Below, one piece after another: positions 27,543 through 37,564 of a DNA stretch of 64,000 nucleotides. The stretch's first letter is position 1, and the number at the start of each line of letters is the position of its first letter. The translations under genes and the position numbers were made by a program. This DNA comes from Ignavibacteriales bacterium (lineage in GTDB: Bacteria > Bacteroidota > Ignavibacteria > Tepidaquicellales > Tepidaquicellaceae), in contig JACKAC010000001.1 of the NCBI GenBank assembly GCA_020635255.1, positions 1,589,501-1,653,500 on the forward strand, written 5' to 3'. The notes beneath the pieces are model-generated. The model was not told where the DNA came from. It did no database searches and saw only the letters and a program-made list of their open reading frames with translations.

Positions 27543-28796
27543 ATGGATAAAAATGATCTAAAACCGGAAAGCCTGATGATGTCATACGGATATGATCCGG
27601 AACTCTCTGAGGGCGCAGTAAAATGTCCTATATTCCAGACTTCAACATTTGCATTTAAAACGGCCGAAGAAGGTAAAGCTTTTTTTGAGGTGGCTTATGG
27701 ACACAGAAAAAAGAAACCGAATGAACATATGGGGCTTATATACAGCCGTATCAATAATCCTGATCTGGAAATACTCGAAAACAGGTTAACACTTTGGGAT
27801 AAAGCAGAGGATTGTGCTGTTTTTGAAAGCGGAATGTCGGCAATTTCGACCATTTTTCTCGAATTTCTAAAACCGGGTGATCTGCTTGTCTTCTCATCAC
27901 CACTATATGGAGGCACCGATCACTTTATCAAACATGTTCTGACAAAATTCAATATCAATATTCTCGGAGTAAAAGCGGGGATGCTAAAAGATGAAGTGAT
28001 AGGCTTGATCGAAAAATCCGGTTATGCTCAAAATCTCGCAATGATATATATTGAAACGCCCGCAAACCCCACAAATGCTCTCATTGATATCCAATGCTGT
28101 AAGGAAATTGCGAATAAATATTCAAAAGATGATAAAGAAGTTATTCTTGCGGTTGACAATACATATATGGGTCCCCTATGGCAGCATCCTTTACAGCTCG
28201 GAGCCGACCTTGTTGTGTATTCGGCAACAAAATATATAGGAGGGCATAGTGATGTTATAGCAGGTGCATGTCTCGGATCAAGGGAATTGATTTCAAGGAT
28301 AAAGACTCTGCGTACCTTTTTGGGAAATATGTGCGGACCATGGACAGGATGGCTTCTCATGCGAAGTCTCGAGACACTTAAGATCAGGATGGAACTTCAA
28401 GCGCAGAATGCTGCAAAGGTAGCAAAATTCCTTAAAGAACATCCAAAGGTCGAGAAAGTTTACTACCTGGGATTTATTACGCCGGACGATGAGCCTGCCT
28501 ATTCGATATACAAGAAGCAATATGATTGTGACGGAGCAATGATCTCGTTCGATATCAATGGCGGGGAAAAAGAAGCTTTTACATTCCTTAATAATCTTAA
28601 ACTGATAAAGCTGGCAGTTAGCCTGGGGGGAACAGAAAGCCTCGCAGAACATCCTTGCACAATGACGCATGTTGACGTAGACGAGAATGAACGAAAAGAT
28701 ATGTTTATTACAGAAAAGCTTATACGGTTGTCTATCGGGATAGAGAATGCAGACGATCTGATATGGGATATAGAGCAGGCGTTACAAAAGGTATAA
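27543..28796 (+). CDS. PLP-dependent Cys/Met metabolism enzyme (cystathionine gamma-synthase family)
   Basis: 417 residues. PLP-binding Lys lies in YSATKYIGGHSDVIAG; the phosphate-binding and stacking segments are ESGMSAIST and SSPLYGGTDHF; the cofactor Asp is in LAVDNTYMGP. The family covers cystathionine gamma-synthase, gamma-lyase and methionine gamma-lyase, and sequence alone does not decide. An insert with GHRKKKPNEHMGL near residue 60 is longer than in the E. coli enzymes. Transcribed alone; about 195 bases of AT-rich DNA precede it. Confidence 0.88.
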   Translation: MDKNDLKPESLMMSYGYDPELSEGAVKCPIFQTSTFAFKTAEEGKAFFEVAYGHRKKKPNEHMGLIYSRINNPDLEILENRLTLWDKAEDCAVFESGMSAISTIFLEFLKPGDLLVFSSPLYGGTDHFIKHVLTKFNINILGVKAGMLKDEVIGLIEKSGYAQNLAMIYIETPANPTNALIDIQCCKEIANKYSKDDKEVILAVDNTYMGPLWQHPLQLGADLVVYSATKYIGGHSDVIAGACLGSRELISRIKTLRTFLGNMCGPWTGWLLMRSLETLKIRMELQAQNAAKVAKFLKEHPKVEKVYYLGFITPDDEPAYSIYKKQYDCDGAMISFDINGGEKEAFTFLNNLKLIKLAVSLGGTESLAEHPCTMTHVDVDENERKDMFITEKLIRLSIGIENADDLIWDIEQALQKV

Positions 28797-28802
28797 AATA
28801 AA

Positions 28803-28829
28803 AAAGACGATCTCGAGGAAACCGTCTTT
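28803..28829. terminator. Intrinsic terminator between convergent genes
   Basis: AAAGACG pairs with CGTCTTT around a partly paired inner loop. On the minus strand it is followed by TTTTTTATTTT, so it can stop the hypothetical gene at 28854 as well as the PLP enzyme gene. Confidence 0.65.
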
Positions 28830-28853
28830 AATAGCTAATATATTAGAGTAATA

Positions 28854-29153
28854 TTAAATTCCGTATTTGGTACTGTATGTAGCTTTACCGTCAGTAATTA
28901 TATCCTTATATAATTTTTCGGTAATTTCCATTACTGTATCGTCATTGTTATCCTCGATATTTTCATATTCTTCCTCATCTTTGCATATATATATTTCCGA
29001 AAAATTGTTTGAGCCCTTCTTATTCTCGTAAATTCCATAATCTTTACCTAGCTCATTATTTATATGATTCGTAAGCTTTTCAGCAAGTGAAAGAAACTCA
29101 CTTCTCTTTTCCGGGTTAATATTATAGTTGATCTCAAATATAATTTTTGACAT
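28854..29153 (-). CDS. Hypothetical small protein, possible dimeric alpha-beta barrel
   Basis: 99 residues, no signal peptide. It begins KIIFEINYNINPEKRSEFLS and ends in an acidic stretch (EEYENIEDNNDDTVMEI). The first strand, NPEKRSEF helix and ENKKGSNNFSEIYICKDEEE strand pair recall the antibiotic-biosynthesis monooxygenase (ABM) ferredoxin-like fold. I see no catalytic residues, so the assignment is of fold only and weak. Confidence 0.55.
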   Translation of the reverse strand: MSKIIFEINYNINPEKRSEFLSLAEKLTNHINNELGKDYGIYENKKGSNNFSEIYICKDEEEYENIEDNNDDTVMEITEKLYKDIITDGKATYSTKYGI

Positions 29154-29330
29154 TAAACAGAAATTTGGTTTTAAAAAGCATTAATATAGCTATGTCCTTT
29201 TGGAAAATAAAGATAATAAATTTTTACATTTCCTGAGGCGATAATGACATTCTGTAATAAAATAAGTCAATAACAGGAACAACCCCTCGTTTGTTCAAAA
29301 TAAATTTGAATCTTAAAATCGAATATGCAA

Positions 29331-29366
29331 AAAAAAAGAGCGTTTATGGAAAACGCTCTTTTTTTA
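29331..29366 (-). terminator. Intrinsic terminator of the P-domain protein gene
   Basis: GAGCGTTT and AAACGCTC pair perfectly around a five-base loop (29338-29358), flanked by an A tract and a T tract, so it is effective on both strands. It lies 15 bases past the stop of the gene at 29382. Confidence 0.85.
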
Positions 29367-29381
29367 TATATTATATATACT

Positions 29382-30938
29382 TTATTTCAGTAGTACCATT
29401 TTCTTAACTTCTACGAAATCTCCAACTTGGAGTCTGTAGAAATAAGTACCACTTGACAAGTTCGATCCGTCAAAGTCCACTGCAAACTCACCCGCACTTA
29501 GCTGGTCAGCTACTAATGTTTTGACTTCTCTTCCGAGCATATCATAAACCCTCAGGCTTACGAGACCTGCTTTTGGAATTGAGAAGTTGATCTTTGTCGA
29601 TGGGTTGAATGGATTAGGATAGTTTTGTCCTAATACATATCTATCTGGTGTCTGATTGTTATTAGAGATAATTTGGGTAATGGTTCCGCTATAGAAACAA
29701 ATATGCCATGCTCTAAGTGAACCTGTGTCACCACTGGCTCTGTCATGCATTGTAAGTACCCAGTTACCCTGAATGTCTGAAGCCGGACCAACTGCTCTTA
29801 CAAAGTGCTTCTTCAGAGAGTCAACACCTGATCTACCACCGGCTAAGTATTGTCCGGCCGGAGGAGGAACTGTATTGCTACCGTTAGTATTAACAATTGG
29901 ATTGTTTGAAGAGTCTGTTAAAGCAATACCAAATAGATTATCTCCACTATTACCGAAAGAACCGGTTCCCATCCATGCAAACAGTGTATCAACCTGACCA
30001 CCGTGTGAGAGATCGAATATGAGGTCACCGACCCATGTATGGATAACGGTATCCATTACAACTGTGATATCATCAAGAGCCCCCATGTTATTAGGTACCT
30101 TTATGGTGTCTCTTGCTGTTCCTGTCATATTGTCGGGAATCGATACCCAGATGCCGCCCCTGCTAAAGCACAGGCTATTACCTGGAGGAGGAGGAGCATC
30201 AACAACATATCTTATCACACCTGTAAGAGCCCGTGATGAGAAGAAACTTCCTGTTGTAGTAAAAGGAGCTGTACGTGAATCACCGGTTATTAATGTAATA
30301 TTGGTATCTGAGTATGTACTGTAAGGTGGCGTACCTGTACCGAAATATCTTGGACCTGCACCTGTAAATAGGAATGCAACACCTACAGTATCACCAGCCG
30401 GTACCATTATCGGAGGTATATTAAAGAGTTCCGAAATTCCCTGGGACGTTGCACCTTGGGTAGCAGGGACAGTACCTAGAGATGTCCATCCAGCAGAAGA
30501 ACTTCCCGGTCCTGAACCTACGGGACCGCCTAATGCATTCCCTGTACGTGTAAATACTTCAACTGTAAAACTTGCACCTGCAGTTGCGGTGTTACCTGAA
30601 CTCATCTGGGTAACAATAATATTATTGGATCCCGCAACAAGATTTGCGAAAATTGCATATCCGGTCGCACCACCATTATTGGATGGACCTGGATTCGCAT
30701 TAAGAGTAATTGTGTCAGCAGCGTCAGTTTGCAATGTGTAAACAGGACGCTCATAAGGAATATTAAAAAGTGTATTTCCTTCCGTCGATAGATTTAGATT
30801 CTCCTGTGACGCAAGATAATCAGGATCATCACTAAACCCAAAGAAACTACCGTAGAAGAAAACAACAGAAACTACTAACAACAAAGAAAGAACAACGTTA
30901 AATCGGTTGAATTTTCCGAACATATTTATTCCTCCCAT
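29382..30938 (-). CDS. T9SS-sorted protein with a proprotein-convertase P-domain
   Basis: 518 residues. A signal-like helix (NVVLSLLLVVSVVFFYGSFF) follows a charged start. Residues of about 90-240 form a Gly/Thr/Ser-rich beta domain. From about 265 the P-domain is visible: ISIPDNM-like strand (VSIPDNMTGTARD), ITVVMDTVIHTWVGDLIFDL, GQYLAGGRSGVDSL, GNWVLTMHDRASGDTGSLRAWHICF. The C-terminus is a T9SS sorting domain (NYPNPFNPSTKINFSIPKAG). No protease domain is attached, so it is probably a surface or structural protein. Confidence 0.88.
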   Translation of the reverse strand: MGGINMFGKFNRFNVVLSLLLVVSVVFFYGSFFGFSDDPDYLASQENLNLSTEGNTLFNIPYERPVYTLQTDAADTITLNANPGPSNNGGATGYAIFANLVAGSNNIIVTQMSSGNTATAGASFTVEVFTRTGNALGGPVGSGPGSSSAGWTSLGTVPATQGATSQGISELFNIPPIMVPAGDTVGVAFLFTGAGPRYFGTGTPPYSTYSDTNITLITGDSRTAPFTTTGSFFSSRALTGVIRYVVDAPPPPGNSLCFSRGGIWVSIPDNMTGTARDTIKVPNNMGALDDITVVMDTVIHTWVGDLIFDLSHGGQVDTLFAWMGTGSFGNSGDNLFGIALTDSSNNPIVNTNGSNTVPPPAGQYLAGGRSGVDSLKKHFVRAVGPASDIQGNWVLTMHDRASGDTGSLRAWHICFYSGTITQIISNNNQTPDRYVLGQNYPNPFNPSTKINFSIPKAGLVSLRVYDMLGREVKTLVADQLSAGEFAVDFDGSNLSSGTYFYRLQVGDFVEVKKMVLLK

Positions 30939-31082
30939 TTGATTTTATAGTAATATAGCTATTAAAAACAATGCCTGCAAAGATTTTTTTAGTCCACACT
31001 ATCCAAAAAAATTTTTTAGAACCCCCTTTTTGACTATTTTTATCAGGATTTTATAACCTAAATTGATAAATAATAATCATCT

Positions 31083-32636
31083 ATGAGATATCTTTTGTCC
31101 GTATTTTTCACATTAGTATTTATTATTCCCTTACAGGCAAATAACCCTATTTTTGAGCATAGAAGTAAACTTGCTATTGATATGCGCATAGATGAGCTTA
31201 TTTTCGCGGGGCTGGAAGATATGTACTACCTCAAATTCGATGACGCAACTAGCTACTTCCGGAAAGCACAAACAGAATATCCAAATGACCCGAAAGGTTT
31301 CTTTTATGAATCTTTGATATTGTTTCATACTGCCATGGCTTCGCGTGATGAAAAGATATATGAGCAATATATTCTAAGTTCAGAAAAGGTTATCGAGAAG
31401 TGCGATGACTTACTCGATAAAAATGACAACAACATCGAAGCACTATTTTACAAAGGACAGACATACAGCTACCGCTCTCTTTTACTCCTTAGTTTGAATA
31501 AGAGTCTACTCTCCGCGGCTTCAGACGGAAACTCAGGCTATAGAATATTAAGTGAGATCACAGAAAGAGATCCTGCTTTCAATGATGCATATATGGGATT
31601 GGGACTTTACAAAATTGCAATTTCATTCGTTCCGGAAAAATTTCAATGGCTGATGTCGATTATAGGGTTTGATGGAGATCTAAAAGAAGGAAGAGGTATG
31701 CTCTCACGTTCCCGAAACAATGGCAAATTTACAAAAGTCGAATCACAAGTTTACCTCGCTATTTTCTCATTAAGGGAAAGAGAGGAAGACAATGGTGAAA
31801 CCGAGCGCATGCTTAAGGAACTCACCGAGAAGTATCCCGAAAGTCCCCTTTTCCGGCTTTTTTATGCTAATATTTTACAGCAAATGGGTAAAAACGATGA
31901 TGCAATCGCACAGGCTAATTTGTCACTTGAACTAAATACCCACTCCCTTCAAAATGAAATAATGAAAGGCGCTAACTTCGTCCTGGGTATGTCTTATTTT
32001 AGAAAAAATGATTTTGACAATGCGGCTAAATACTTCGAGGAACATCTAAAGCATGTCAACTACGAAGACAGGTATAATATCAGTCTATTCCATCTTGGTA
32101 TCGCATATGAAATGACAGGACAAAGAGACCGTGCGCTTAATTACTACCGCGAGACTCGTGAAGATTTTATCGATGAGAGAGATGGTGAAGCTGAAAAGAT
32201 TTTCCTTAAGTATTCAAAAAAGTTGATAGATAAACCTATGAATGAGTTCGATATGTCATTACTAAAAGCAATGAATCTGAGATATGATTCTAAATACACT
32301 GAAGCCCTGCAAATTCTTAACAATATCCTTGCTTCCGATAAGGTTACGACATTAAATGATGATGACAAAATTAGACTGTATTCTGAAACGGGTCATACTC
32401 ATGTTTATTCCGGTAATGATGATCTTGCAATAGATTACTTCACACGCTGTACAAAACTCGATCCGGACCTCGAAAAATGGATGATACCGCACGCGTATTT
32501 TGAGCTAGGTAAGATATATACAAGGAAAGGAAATAAAGGAAAGGCAAATGAAATGTTTGATAAAATATACGATTATGGTGATTACGACCTGAGGTCACTG
32601 CTCGAGATCAGGTTGAAAAGCTATATTAACAGTTGA
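31083..32636 (+). CDS. TPR-repeat protein with signal peptide
   Basis: 517 residues. The N-terminus is a signal peptide (YLLSVFFTLVFIIPLQAN) without a lipobox Cys, so a periplasmic product. Tetratricopeptide repeats can be seen along the protein: FDDATSYFRKAQTEYPNDPK, NDAIAQANLSLELNTHS-like, NDFDNAAKYFEEHLKHV, QRDRALNYYRET, GNDDLAIDYFTRCTKLDPDL, GNKGKANEMFDKIYDYG. These are protein-binding scaffolds; partner unknown. Transcribed with the DUF255 gene 76 bases later, possibly as one unit. Confidence 0.82.
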   Translation: MRYLLSVFFTLVFIIPLQANNPIFEHRSKLAIDMRIDELIFAGLEDMYYLKFDDATSYFRKAQTEYPNDPKGFFYESLILFHTAMASRDEKIYEQYILSSEKVIEKCDDLLDKNDNNIEALFYKGQTYSYRSLLLLSLNKSLLSAASDGNSGYRILSEITERDPAFNDAYMGLGLYKIAISFVPEKFQWLMSIIGFDGDLKEGRGMLSRSRNNGKFTKVESQVYLAIFSLREREEDNGETERMLKELTEKYPESPLFRLFYANILQQMGKNDDAIAQANLSLELNTHSLQNEIMKGANFVLGMSYFRKNDFDNAAKYFEEHLKHVNYEDRYNISLFHLGIAYEMTGQRDRALNYYRETREDFIDERDGEAEKIFLKYSKKLIDKPMNEFDMSLLKAMNLRYDSKYTEALQILNNILASDKVTTLNDDDKIRLYSETGHTHVYSGNDDLAIDYFTRCTKLDPDLEKWMIPHAYFELGKIYTRKGNKGKANEMFDKIYDYGDYDLRSLLEIRLKSYINS

Positions 32637-32712
32637 TTATCATTTTCGCTTTATAGGGATATGATGCGCTATTGCATTTATTAATACCTGAAAAATCGTT
32701 ATCTTAGGGATT

Positions 32713-34842
32713 ATGGTTACGAACAATGCCAAGCCTAATCCACTGATAAACGAAAAAAGCCCCTACCTATTACAGCACGCATACAATCCCGTCGAATGGC
32801 ATCCCTGGAATGAAGAAACATTCAAGTTAGCTAAAAAAGAAGACAAACCAATATTTTTATCCATTGGATATTCTACTTGCTATTGGTGTCATGTAATGGA
32901 GCGTGAGGTCTTTGAAGATCCCGAGATTGCCGAGTTAATGAACAAGTATTTTGTCAATATCAAGGTCGACCGTGAGGAGAGGCCGGACGTCGACAGAATA
33001 TATATGATCGCATTGCAGGCAATGACCGGAGCAGGTGGATGGCCAATGAGCATGTTCCTGACACCTGATCTGAAACCCTTCTACGGAGCGACATACATTC
33101 CGCCAAAAGCTAAATACGGACGAACCGGGTTTGAAGATGTGATCGAAGAAATTCATAAGGTCTGGACTAATAAAAAGGAAGAAGTAATACAAAGCAGTGA
33201 CAAGATAGTTGACCTGCTAGAAAAAAACATAAACGAGAAAGCTCCTGTCACCGAAAAGTTTTCTGAAACTGTTTTCGATAAATGCTTCGAGACATCCGAG
33301 CGCATATTTGATTTTGATGAGGGTGGCTTTGGTACGGGAAATAAATTCCCTCGCCCGGTCGTCTTTGACTTCCTGCTTGCTTATTGCTTCTCTACCGGGA
33401 ATAAAGAAGCTTTGGACATCGTAACATTTTCTCTTCACAAAATGTACCGTGGAGGGATGTTCGATCACCTTGCCGGAGGTTTTCACAGATATTCCGTTGA
33501 CCCGGTGTGGCGTGTTCCGCATTTCGAAAAGATGCTTTACGACCAGGCACAATTGGTTAATACATATCTGGATACATACCTTATTACAAAAAAAGAATTG
33601 TTTCTCGGCGTTGCTGAAAAAACGCTGGAATATGTTTCGAAATATCTAACTTCACCCGATGGCGGATTCTATTCAGCTGAGGATGCCGAGAGCGCTCTGC
33701 ATGAGGATAAACCGGATGACAAAGAAGAAGGCGCATTTTATCTCTGGACACAGGACGAGATAAACGAAGCTCTCTGGAACCAGAACGGGGTGATACTCAA
33801 CAACTACTTCGGCACACAGCCTAACGGTAATACACTGAACGACCCGCATGAAGTATTCGGGAACAAGAATGTACTATTCATTTCAAAAGATATTTACGAC
33901 CTCGCGAAACTATTTAACAAACCTGCGAATGAAGTGCTGGATATTTTAAAAGAATCCAAGACTAAACTTCTCGAAGAAAGAGAAAAAAGACCGCGCCCGC
34001 ATCTGGACGACAAGATACTTACTTCATGGAATGCTCTTATGATATCTTCTTTTACTAAAGCTTTCACAGTAACAGGTGATGAAAAATACCTTACTTCAGC
34101 AGAAAACTCTGCCCGGTTTATTTTGACTAATCTTTATACAGACGGTGCCCTTCTTCACCGATACCGTGATGGAGACGCCCGCTTCGAGGGTTCACTCGAA
34201 GATTATGCTTACATGATACAGGCTTTGATTAACTTATATGAAGCTACATTTAATATTGACTATTTAAACAAAGCCATCGAACTCAACAATACAGCTGTCG
34301 GGAAATTCTATGATAATGAAAACGGAGGATTCTTCGATGTAGCCGGCTCTCCGGAAGATATTATACTCAAAACAAAGGAATCCTATGATGGAGCCGAACC
34401 GGCAGGGAATTCTATCCAGATCTTAAATATGCTCAAACTCGGCATAATCACTGAAGACAATTCTCTCACGGACAAAGCAGTAAAAAGTCTTGAATTTTTC
34501 TATGAAGACCTTGATAGAGCACCCTTCTCCAGCCCGCAGATGCTCTTCGCACTGTATTTTTATATGAAGGGTTCCGTCGAGATAATTCTCTCCGGGGATA
34601 GGAATGAAAAGTTTGAAAAATTCCTGAAAAGAATTAATAACACATTTATACCAGCAAAGTTGCTTTTATATGCAGAAGATTCTATTAAAAACATTTCGCC
34701 GTTTATTGAAAACATAGTAAGGTCTGACAAAGAAAACAAAGTTTACATTTGTAAAAATTATAAGTGCGACCTCCCTATCGATGAGGTAGAAAAGCTGGAG
34801 GAAGCGTTAAACAGTTTAGAAACAAACACTATATCAACATAA
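32713..34842 (+). CDS. DUF255/YyaL-like protein (thioredoxin domain plus six-hairpin glycosidase fold)
   Basis: 709 residues. The N-terminal thioredoxin-like DUF255 domain carries NEKSPYLLQHAYNPVEWHPW, STCYWCHVMEREVFEDPE with a CxxC pair, and VDREERPDVDRIYM. The rest resembles the alpha/alpha six-hairpin fold, with GGGFYSAEDAES-type motif (GGFYSAEDAESA), LDDKILTSWNALMI and DYAYMIQALINLYEA. Homologues include bacterial YyaL and mammalian SPATA20; the biochemical role is unknown. No signal peptide, so cytoplasmic. Aconitase follows at 15 bases. Confidence 0.9.
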   Translation: MVTNNAKPNPLINEKSPYLLQHAYNPVEWHPWNEETFKLAKKEDKPIFLSIGYSTCYWCHVMEREVFEDPEIAELMNKYFVNIKVDREERPDVDRIYMIALQAMTGAGGWPMSMFLTPDLKPFYGATYIPPKAKYGRTGFEDVIEEIHKVWTNKKEEVIQSSDKIVDLLEKNINEKAPVTEKFSETVFDKCFETSERIFDFDEGGFGTGNKFPRPVVFDFLLAYCFSTGNKEALDIVTFSLHKMYRGGMFDHLAGGFHRYSVDPVWRVPHFEKMLYDQAQLVNTYLDTYLITKKELFLGVAEKTLEYVSKYLTSPDGGFYSAEDAESALHEDKPDDKEEGAFYLWTQDEINEALWNQNGVILNNYFGTQPNGNTLNDPHEVFGNKNVLFISKDIYDLAKLFNKPANEVLDILKESKTKLLEEREKRPRPHLDDKILTSWNALMISSFTKAFTVTGDEKYLTSAENSARFILTNLYTDGALLHRYRDGDARFEGSLEDYAYMIQALINLYEATFNIDYLNKAIELNNTAVGKFYDNENGGFFDVAGSPEDIILKTKESYDGAEPAGNSIQILNMLKLGIITEDNSLTDKAVKSLEFFYEDLDRAPFSSPQMLFALYFYMKGSVEIILSGDRNEKFEKFLKRINNTFIPAKLLLYAEDSIKNISPFIENIVRSDKENKVYICKNYKCDLPIDEVEKLEEALNSLETNTIST

Positions 34843-34848
34843 AGTTTC

Positions 34849-34853
34849 GGAGG
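34849..34853 (+). promoter_or_regulatory. Shine-Dalgarno site of aconitase
   Basis: GGAGG four bases before ATG 34858. It is notable because nearly all other starts in this window lack a recognisable Shine-Dalgarno sequence. Confidence 0.6.
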
Positions 34854-34857
34854 ATAT

Positions 34858-37107
34858 ATGATATTCGATATTGATCTGATAAGATCATTTTACAAAGATT
34901 ATAAATTCAAAGTTGACGATGCTAAGGCAAAGCTTGGACGTCCTATGACCTACGCTGAAAAGATATTATACGCACATTTAACCGATGATTTTGAGAAACC
35001 CTGTGAAAGGGCTAAAGACTTCGTTTACTTCTCACCGGACAGGGTTGCTATGCAGGATGCAACGGCGCAGATGGCTCTTCTCCAGTTCATGTCAGCCGAT
35101 ATTCCTAAAGTCGCTGTCCCGACAACTGTCCACTGTGATCACTTGATACAGGCAGAGGTCGGTTCACATGATGATCTGTTGAGAGCAAAGGACACTAACA
35201 AAGAAGTTTACGATTTTCTCGGAAGTGTCTCGAAAAAATACGGCATTGGTTTCTGGAAACCCGGCGCAGGCATCATTCACCAGGTAGTTCTTGAAAATTA
35301 CGCCTTCCCAGGTGGGATGATGATAGGAACGGATTCCCACACGCCAAACGCCGGCGGTCTCGGCATGGTAGCAATAGGTGTTGGCGGTGCGGATGCTGTG
35401 GACGTTATGGCAGGATTACCGTGGGAGCTGAAATTCCCGAAATTGATTGGTGTCAAACTCACCGGGAAAATGAACGGCTGGACCTCTCCAAAGGACGTCA
35501 TCCTCAAAGTCGCAGGTATCCTAACCGTTAAAGGTGGTACAGGGGCAATCGTTGAATATTTCGGCGAAGGAGCAGATAGTATATCCTGTACGGGAAAAGG
35601 CACAATCTGTAATATGGGTGCGGAGATAGGCGCTACGACTTCCCTATTCGCCTACGGTGATAAAATGTCGGAATACCTTAAAGCTACCGGCAGAGAAGAA
35701 GTTGCTCAGATGGCTGACGAATTAAAAGATTACTTGAGACCCGATCCAGGTAGTGATGAGTATTACGATGAGATAGTCGAGATAGACCTCTCGACACTCG
35801 AACCGCACATTAACGGACCATATACTCCCGACCTTGCTTGGTCGATTTCGGAATTTAAAGATGCCGTTAAAGAAAAAGGCTACCCCGAGGAACTAAAGGT
35901 TGCTCTGATCGGAAGCTGTACTAACTCATCTTATGAAGATATGGAGCGCGCTTCATCTATTGCTGAACAGGCAATCGAAAAAGGTCTGAAAGCAAAATCT
36001 GAATTCGTTGTTACACCTGGTTCTGAACAGATACGCGCAACGATCGAACGTGATGGACAGATAGAGAAATTCGAAAAAATCGGCGGGATGGTTCTTGCTA
36101 ACGCCTGCGGACCTTGCATCGGTCAATGGAAACGTCATGACGTAAAAGAAGGTGAAAAGAACTCTATCTTAACTTCATACAATAGAAACTTCTCTAAGAG
36201 AAACGACGGGAATTACGCCACGCACTCCTTTGTAGCTTCACCTGAGATAGTAACGGCGTTTGCTCTTGCGGGCACGCTGACATTTAACCCATTAACGGAT
36301 ACACTGGTTAATGACAAGGGTGAAATGATCAAGCTGGATGAACCTGTTGGAAAGGAACTTCCCGACAAAGGCTTTGAGAAAGGTGAAGAAGGATATATTC
36401 CCCCGGCTGAAAACGGCTCCGGAATCGAAGTAATAATCGACCCCGATAGCCAGCGTCTCCAAAAGCTCAGTCCATTCCCTGCTCCCGATCTGGATAAGGA
36501 TTTTAAGGATTTACGGGTGCTTATAAAAACAAAGGGTAAATGTACTACAGACCATATTTCAATGGCGGGTCCATGGCTGAAATACCGCGGGCATCTGGAT
36601 AATATTTCCAACAATATGTTCATCGGTGCCATAAACTATTTCAATGACAAGATGAACAGCGTAAAGAACCTTCTCACTGGTGAATACGGAGAAGTTCCGG
36701 CAGTGGCACGCGATTACAAAGCCAATGGTATCGGCTGGGTAGCACTTGGCGAAGAAAACTATGGTGAGGGTTCCTCCCGAGAACACGCGGCGATGGAGCC
36801 GAGATTCCTTGGAGCAAGAGCAGTGATCGTGAAATCATTCGCCCGTATCCACGAGACAAATCTCAAAAAACAAGGCATCCTCCCGCTAACATTCTTGAAA
36901 CCTGAAGATTATGATCTGATAAGAGAAGACGACATGCTGGATATCGACATAAGCGAATTAAAACCAAATGAATCTGTCATGATGTCTGTAAAGCACTCTG
37001 ACGGAACAAGTGACAACATAGAACTGATGCACACAATGAATCGTACACAGATCGATTGGTTTAAAGCCGGATCCGCGCTTAATCTGATCGCAAAACAAAC
37101 GACCTAA
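34858..37107 (+). CDS. acn: Aconitate hydratase
   Basis: 749 residues. Interconverts citrate and isocitrate in the TCA cycle. The three [4Fe-4S] ligands are in GSCTNSSYED and ANACGPCIGQW. The substrate-binding motifs DSHTPNAGGLGM and, in the C-terminal swivel domain, GEGSSREHAAMEPR are intact. The length and the YFGEGADSISCTGKGTICNM segment fit the mitochondrial-type aconitase (aconitase A superfamily). One of the few genes here with a strong Shine-Dalgarno sequence, consistent with high expression. Confidence 0.95.
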   Translation: MIFDIDLIRSFYKDYKFKVDDAKAKLGRPMTYAEKILYAHLTDDFEKPCERAKDFVYFSPDRVAMQDATAQMALLQFMSADIPKVAVPTTVHCDHLIQAEVGSHDDLLRAKDTNKEVYDFLGSVSKKYGIGFWKPGAGIIHQVVLENYAFPGGMMIGTDSHTPNAGGLGMVAIGVGGADAVDVMAGLPWELKFPKLIGVKLTGKMNGWTSPKDVILKVAGILTVKGGTGAIVEYFGEGADSISCTGKGTICNMGAEIGATTSLFAYGDKMSEYLKATGREEVAQMADELKDYLRPDPGSDEYYDEIVEIDLSTLEPHINGPYTPDLAWSISEFKDAVKEKGYPEELKVALIGSCTNSSYEDMERASSIAEQAIEKGLKAKSEFVVTPGSEQIRATIERDGQIEKFEKIGGMVLANACGPCIGQWKRHDVKEGEKNSILTSYNRNFSKRNDGNYATHSFVASPEIVTAFALAGTLTFNPLTDTLVNDKGEMIKLDEPVGKELPDKGFEKGEEGYIPPAENGSGIEVIIDPDSQRLQKLSPFPAPDLDKDFKDLRVLIKTKGKCTTDHISMAGPWLKYRGHLDNISNNMFIGAINYFNDKMNSVKNLLTGEYGEVPAVARDYKANGIGWVALGEENYGEGSSREHAAMEPRFLGARAVIVKSFARIHETNLKKQGILPLTFLKPEDYDLIREDDMLDIDISELKPNESVMMSVKHSDGTSDNIELMHTMNRTQIDWFKAGSALNLIAKQTT

Positions 37108-37108
37108 T

Positions 37109-37564
37109 ATGTTGAAACATCTTAGTCATGGGATATATTTACTATGTTGCTTTATCGCGCTCTCATTGGCTTCATGCGAGGAGAGTGATGAAGATTTGGA
37201 ATCGGAATTTACAGATATGGATTCCATATCTAGTAATTTGACCCCGGATACGATTTCTGTCACAGAGCTTGAAGATATGATGAAATTACCGGGCTATATT
37301 GTCCTGGATGTCCGGACCGTTGCCGAATATGATTCAATAAGCATTCCAAATTCTCTGAATCTCGATGTAAACTCCGGGCAATTTGAGGAAAATCTAAAGA
37401 TCCTTTATGATGACCATACATATCTTGTCCATTCAAACAATGATGTACGAGCAGGGAAAGCTGTTGAGATCTTGAAGAAAAACGGCTTCAAAGCCATACT
37501 TGTCAAAGGTGGTATTAAGCAATGGCAAGCAGAAGGTAAACGTGTAATAAATAACATTGAATAA
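37109..37564 (+). CDS. Rhodanese-fold lipoprotein lacking the catalytic Cys
   Basis: 151 residues. The signal peptide ends in LASC (lipobox). The mature part has the rhodanese elements ISVTELEDMM, GYIVLDVRTVAEYDSISIPN and GFKAILVKGGIKQWQAEGKRV. At the active-site loop, where active enzymes read Y-C-x-x-G-x-R-S, this protein reads LVHSNNDVRAG, with Ser in the Cys position. It should therefore not transfer sulfur, and may bind a ligand or partner. It starts one base after aconitase and overlaps the next gene by one base (TAATG). Confidence 0.82.
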   Translation: MLKHLSHGIYLLCCFIALSLASCEESDEDLESEFTDMDSISSNLTPDTISVTELEDMMKLPGYIVLDVRTVAEYDSISIPNSLNLDVNSGQFEENLKILYDDHTYLVHSNNDVRAGKAVEILKKNGFKAILVKGGIKQWQAEGKRVINNIE

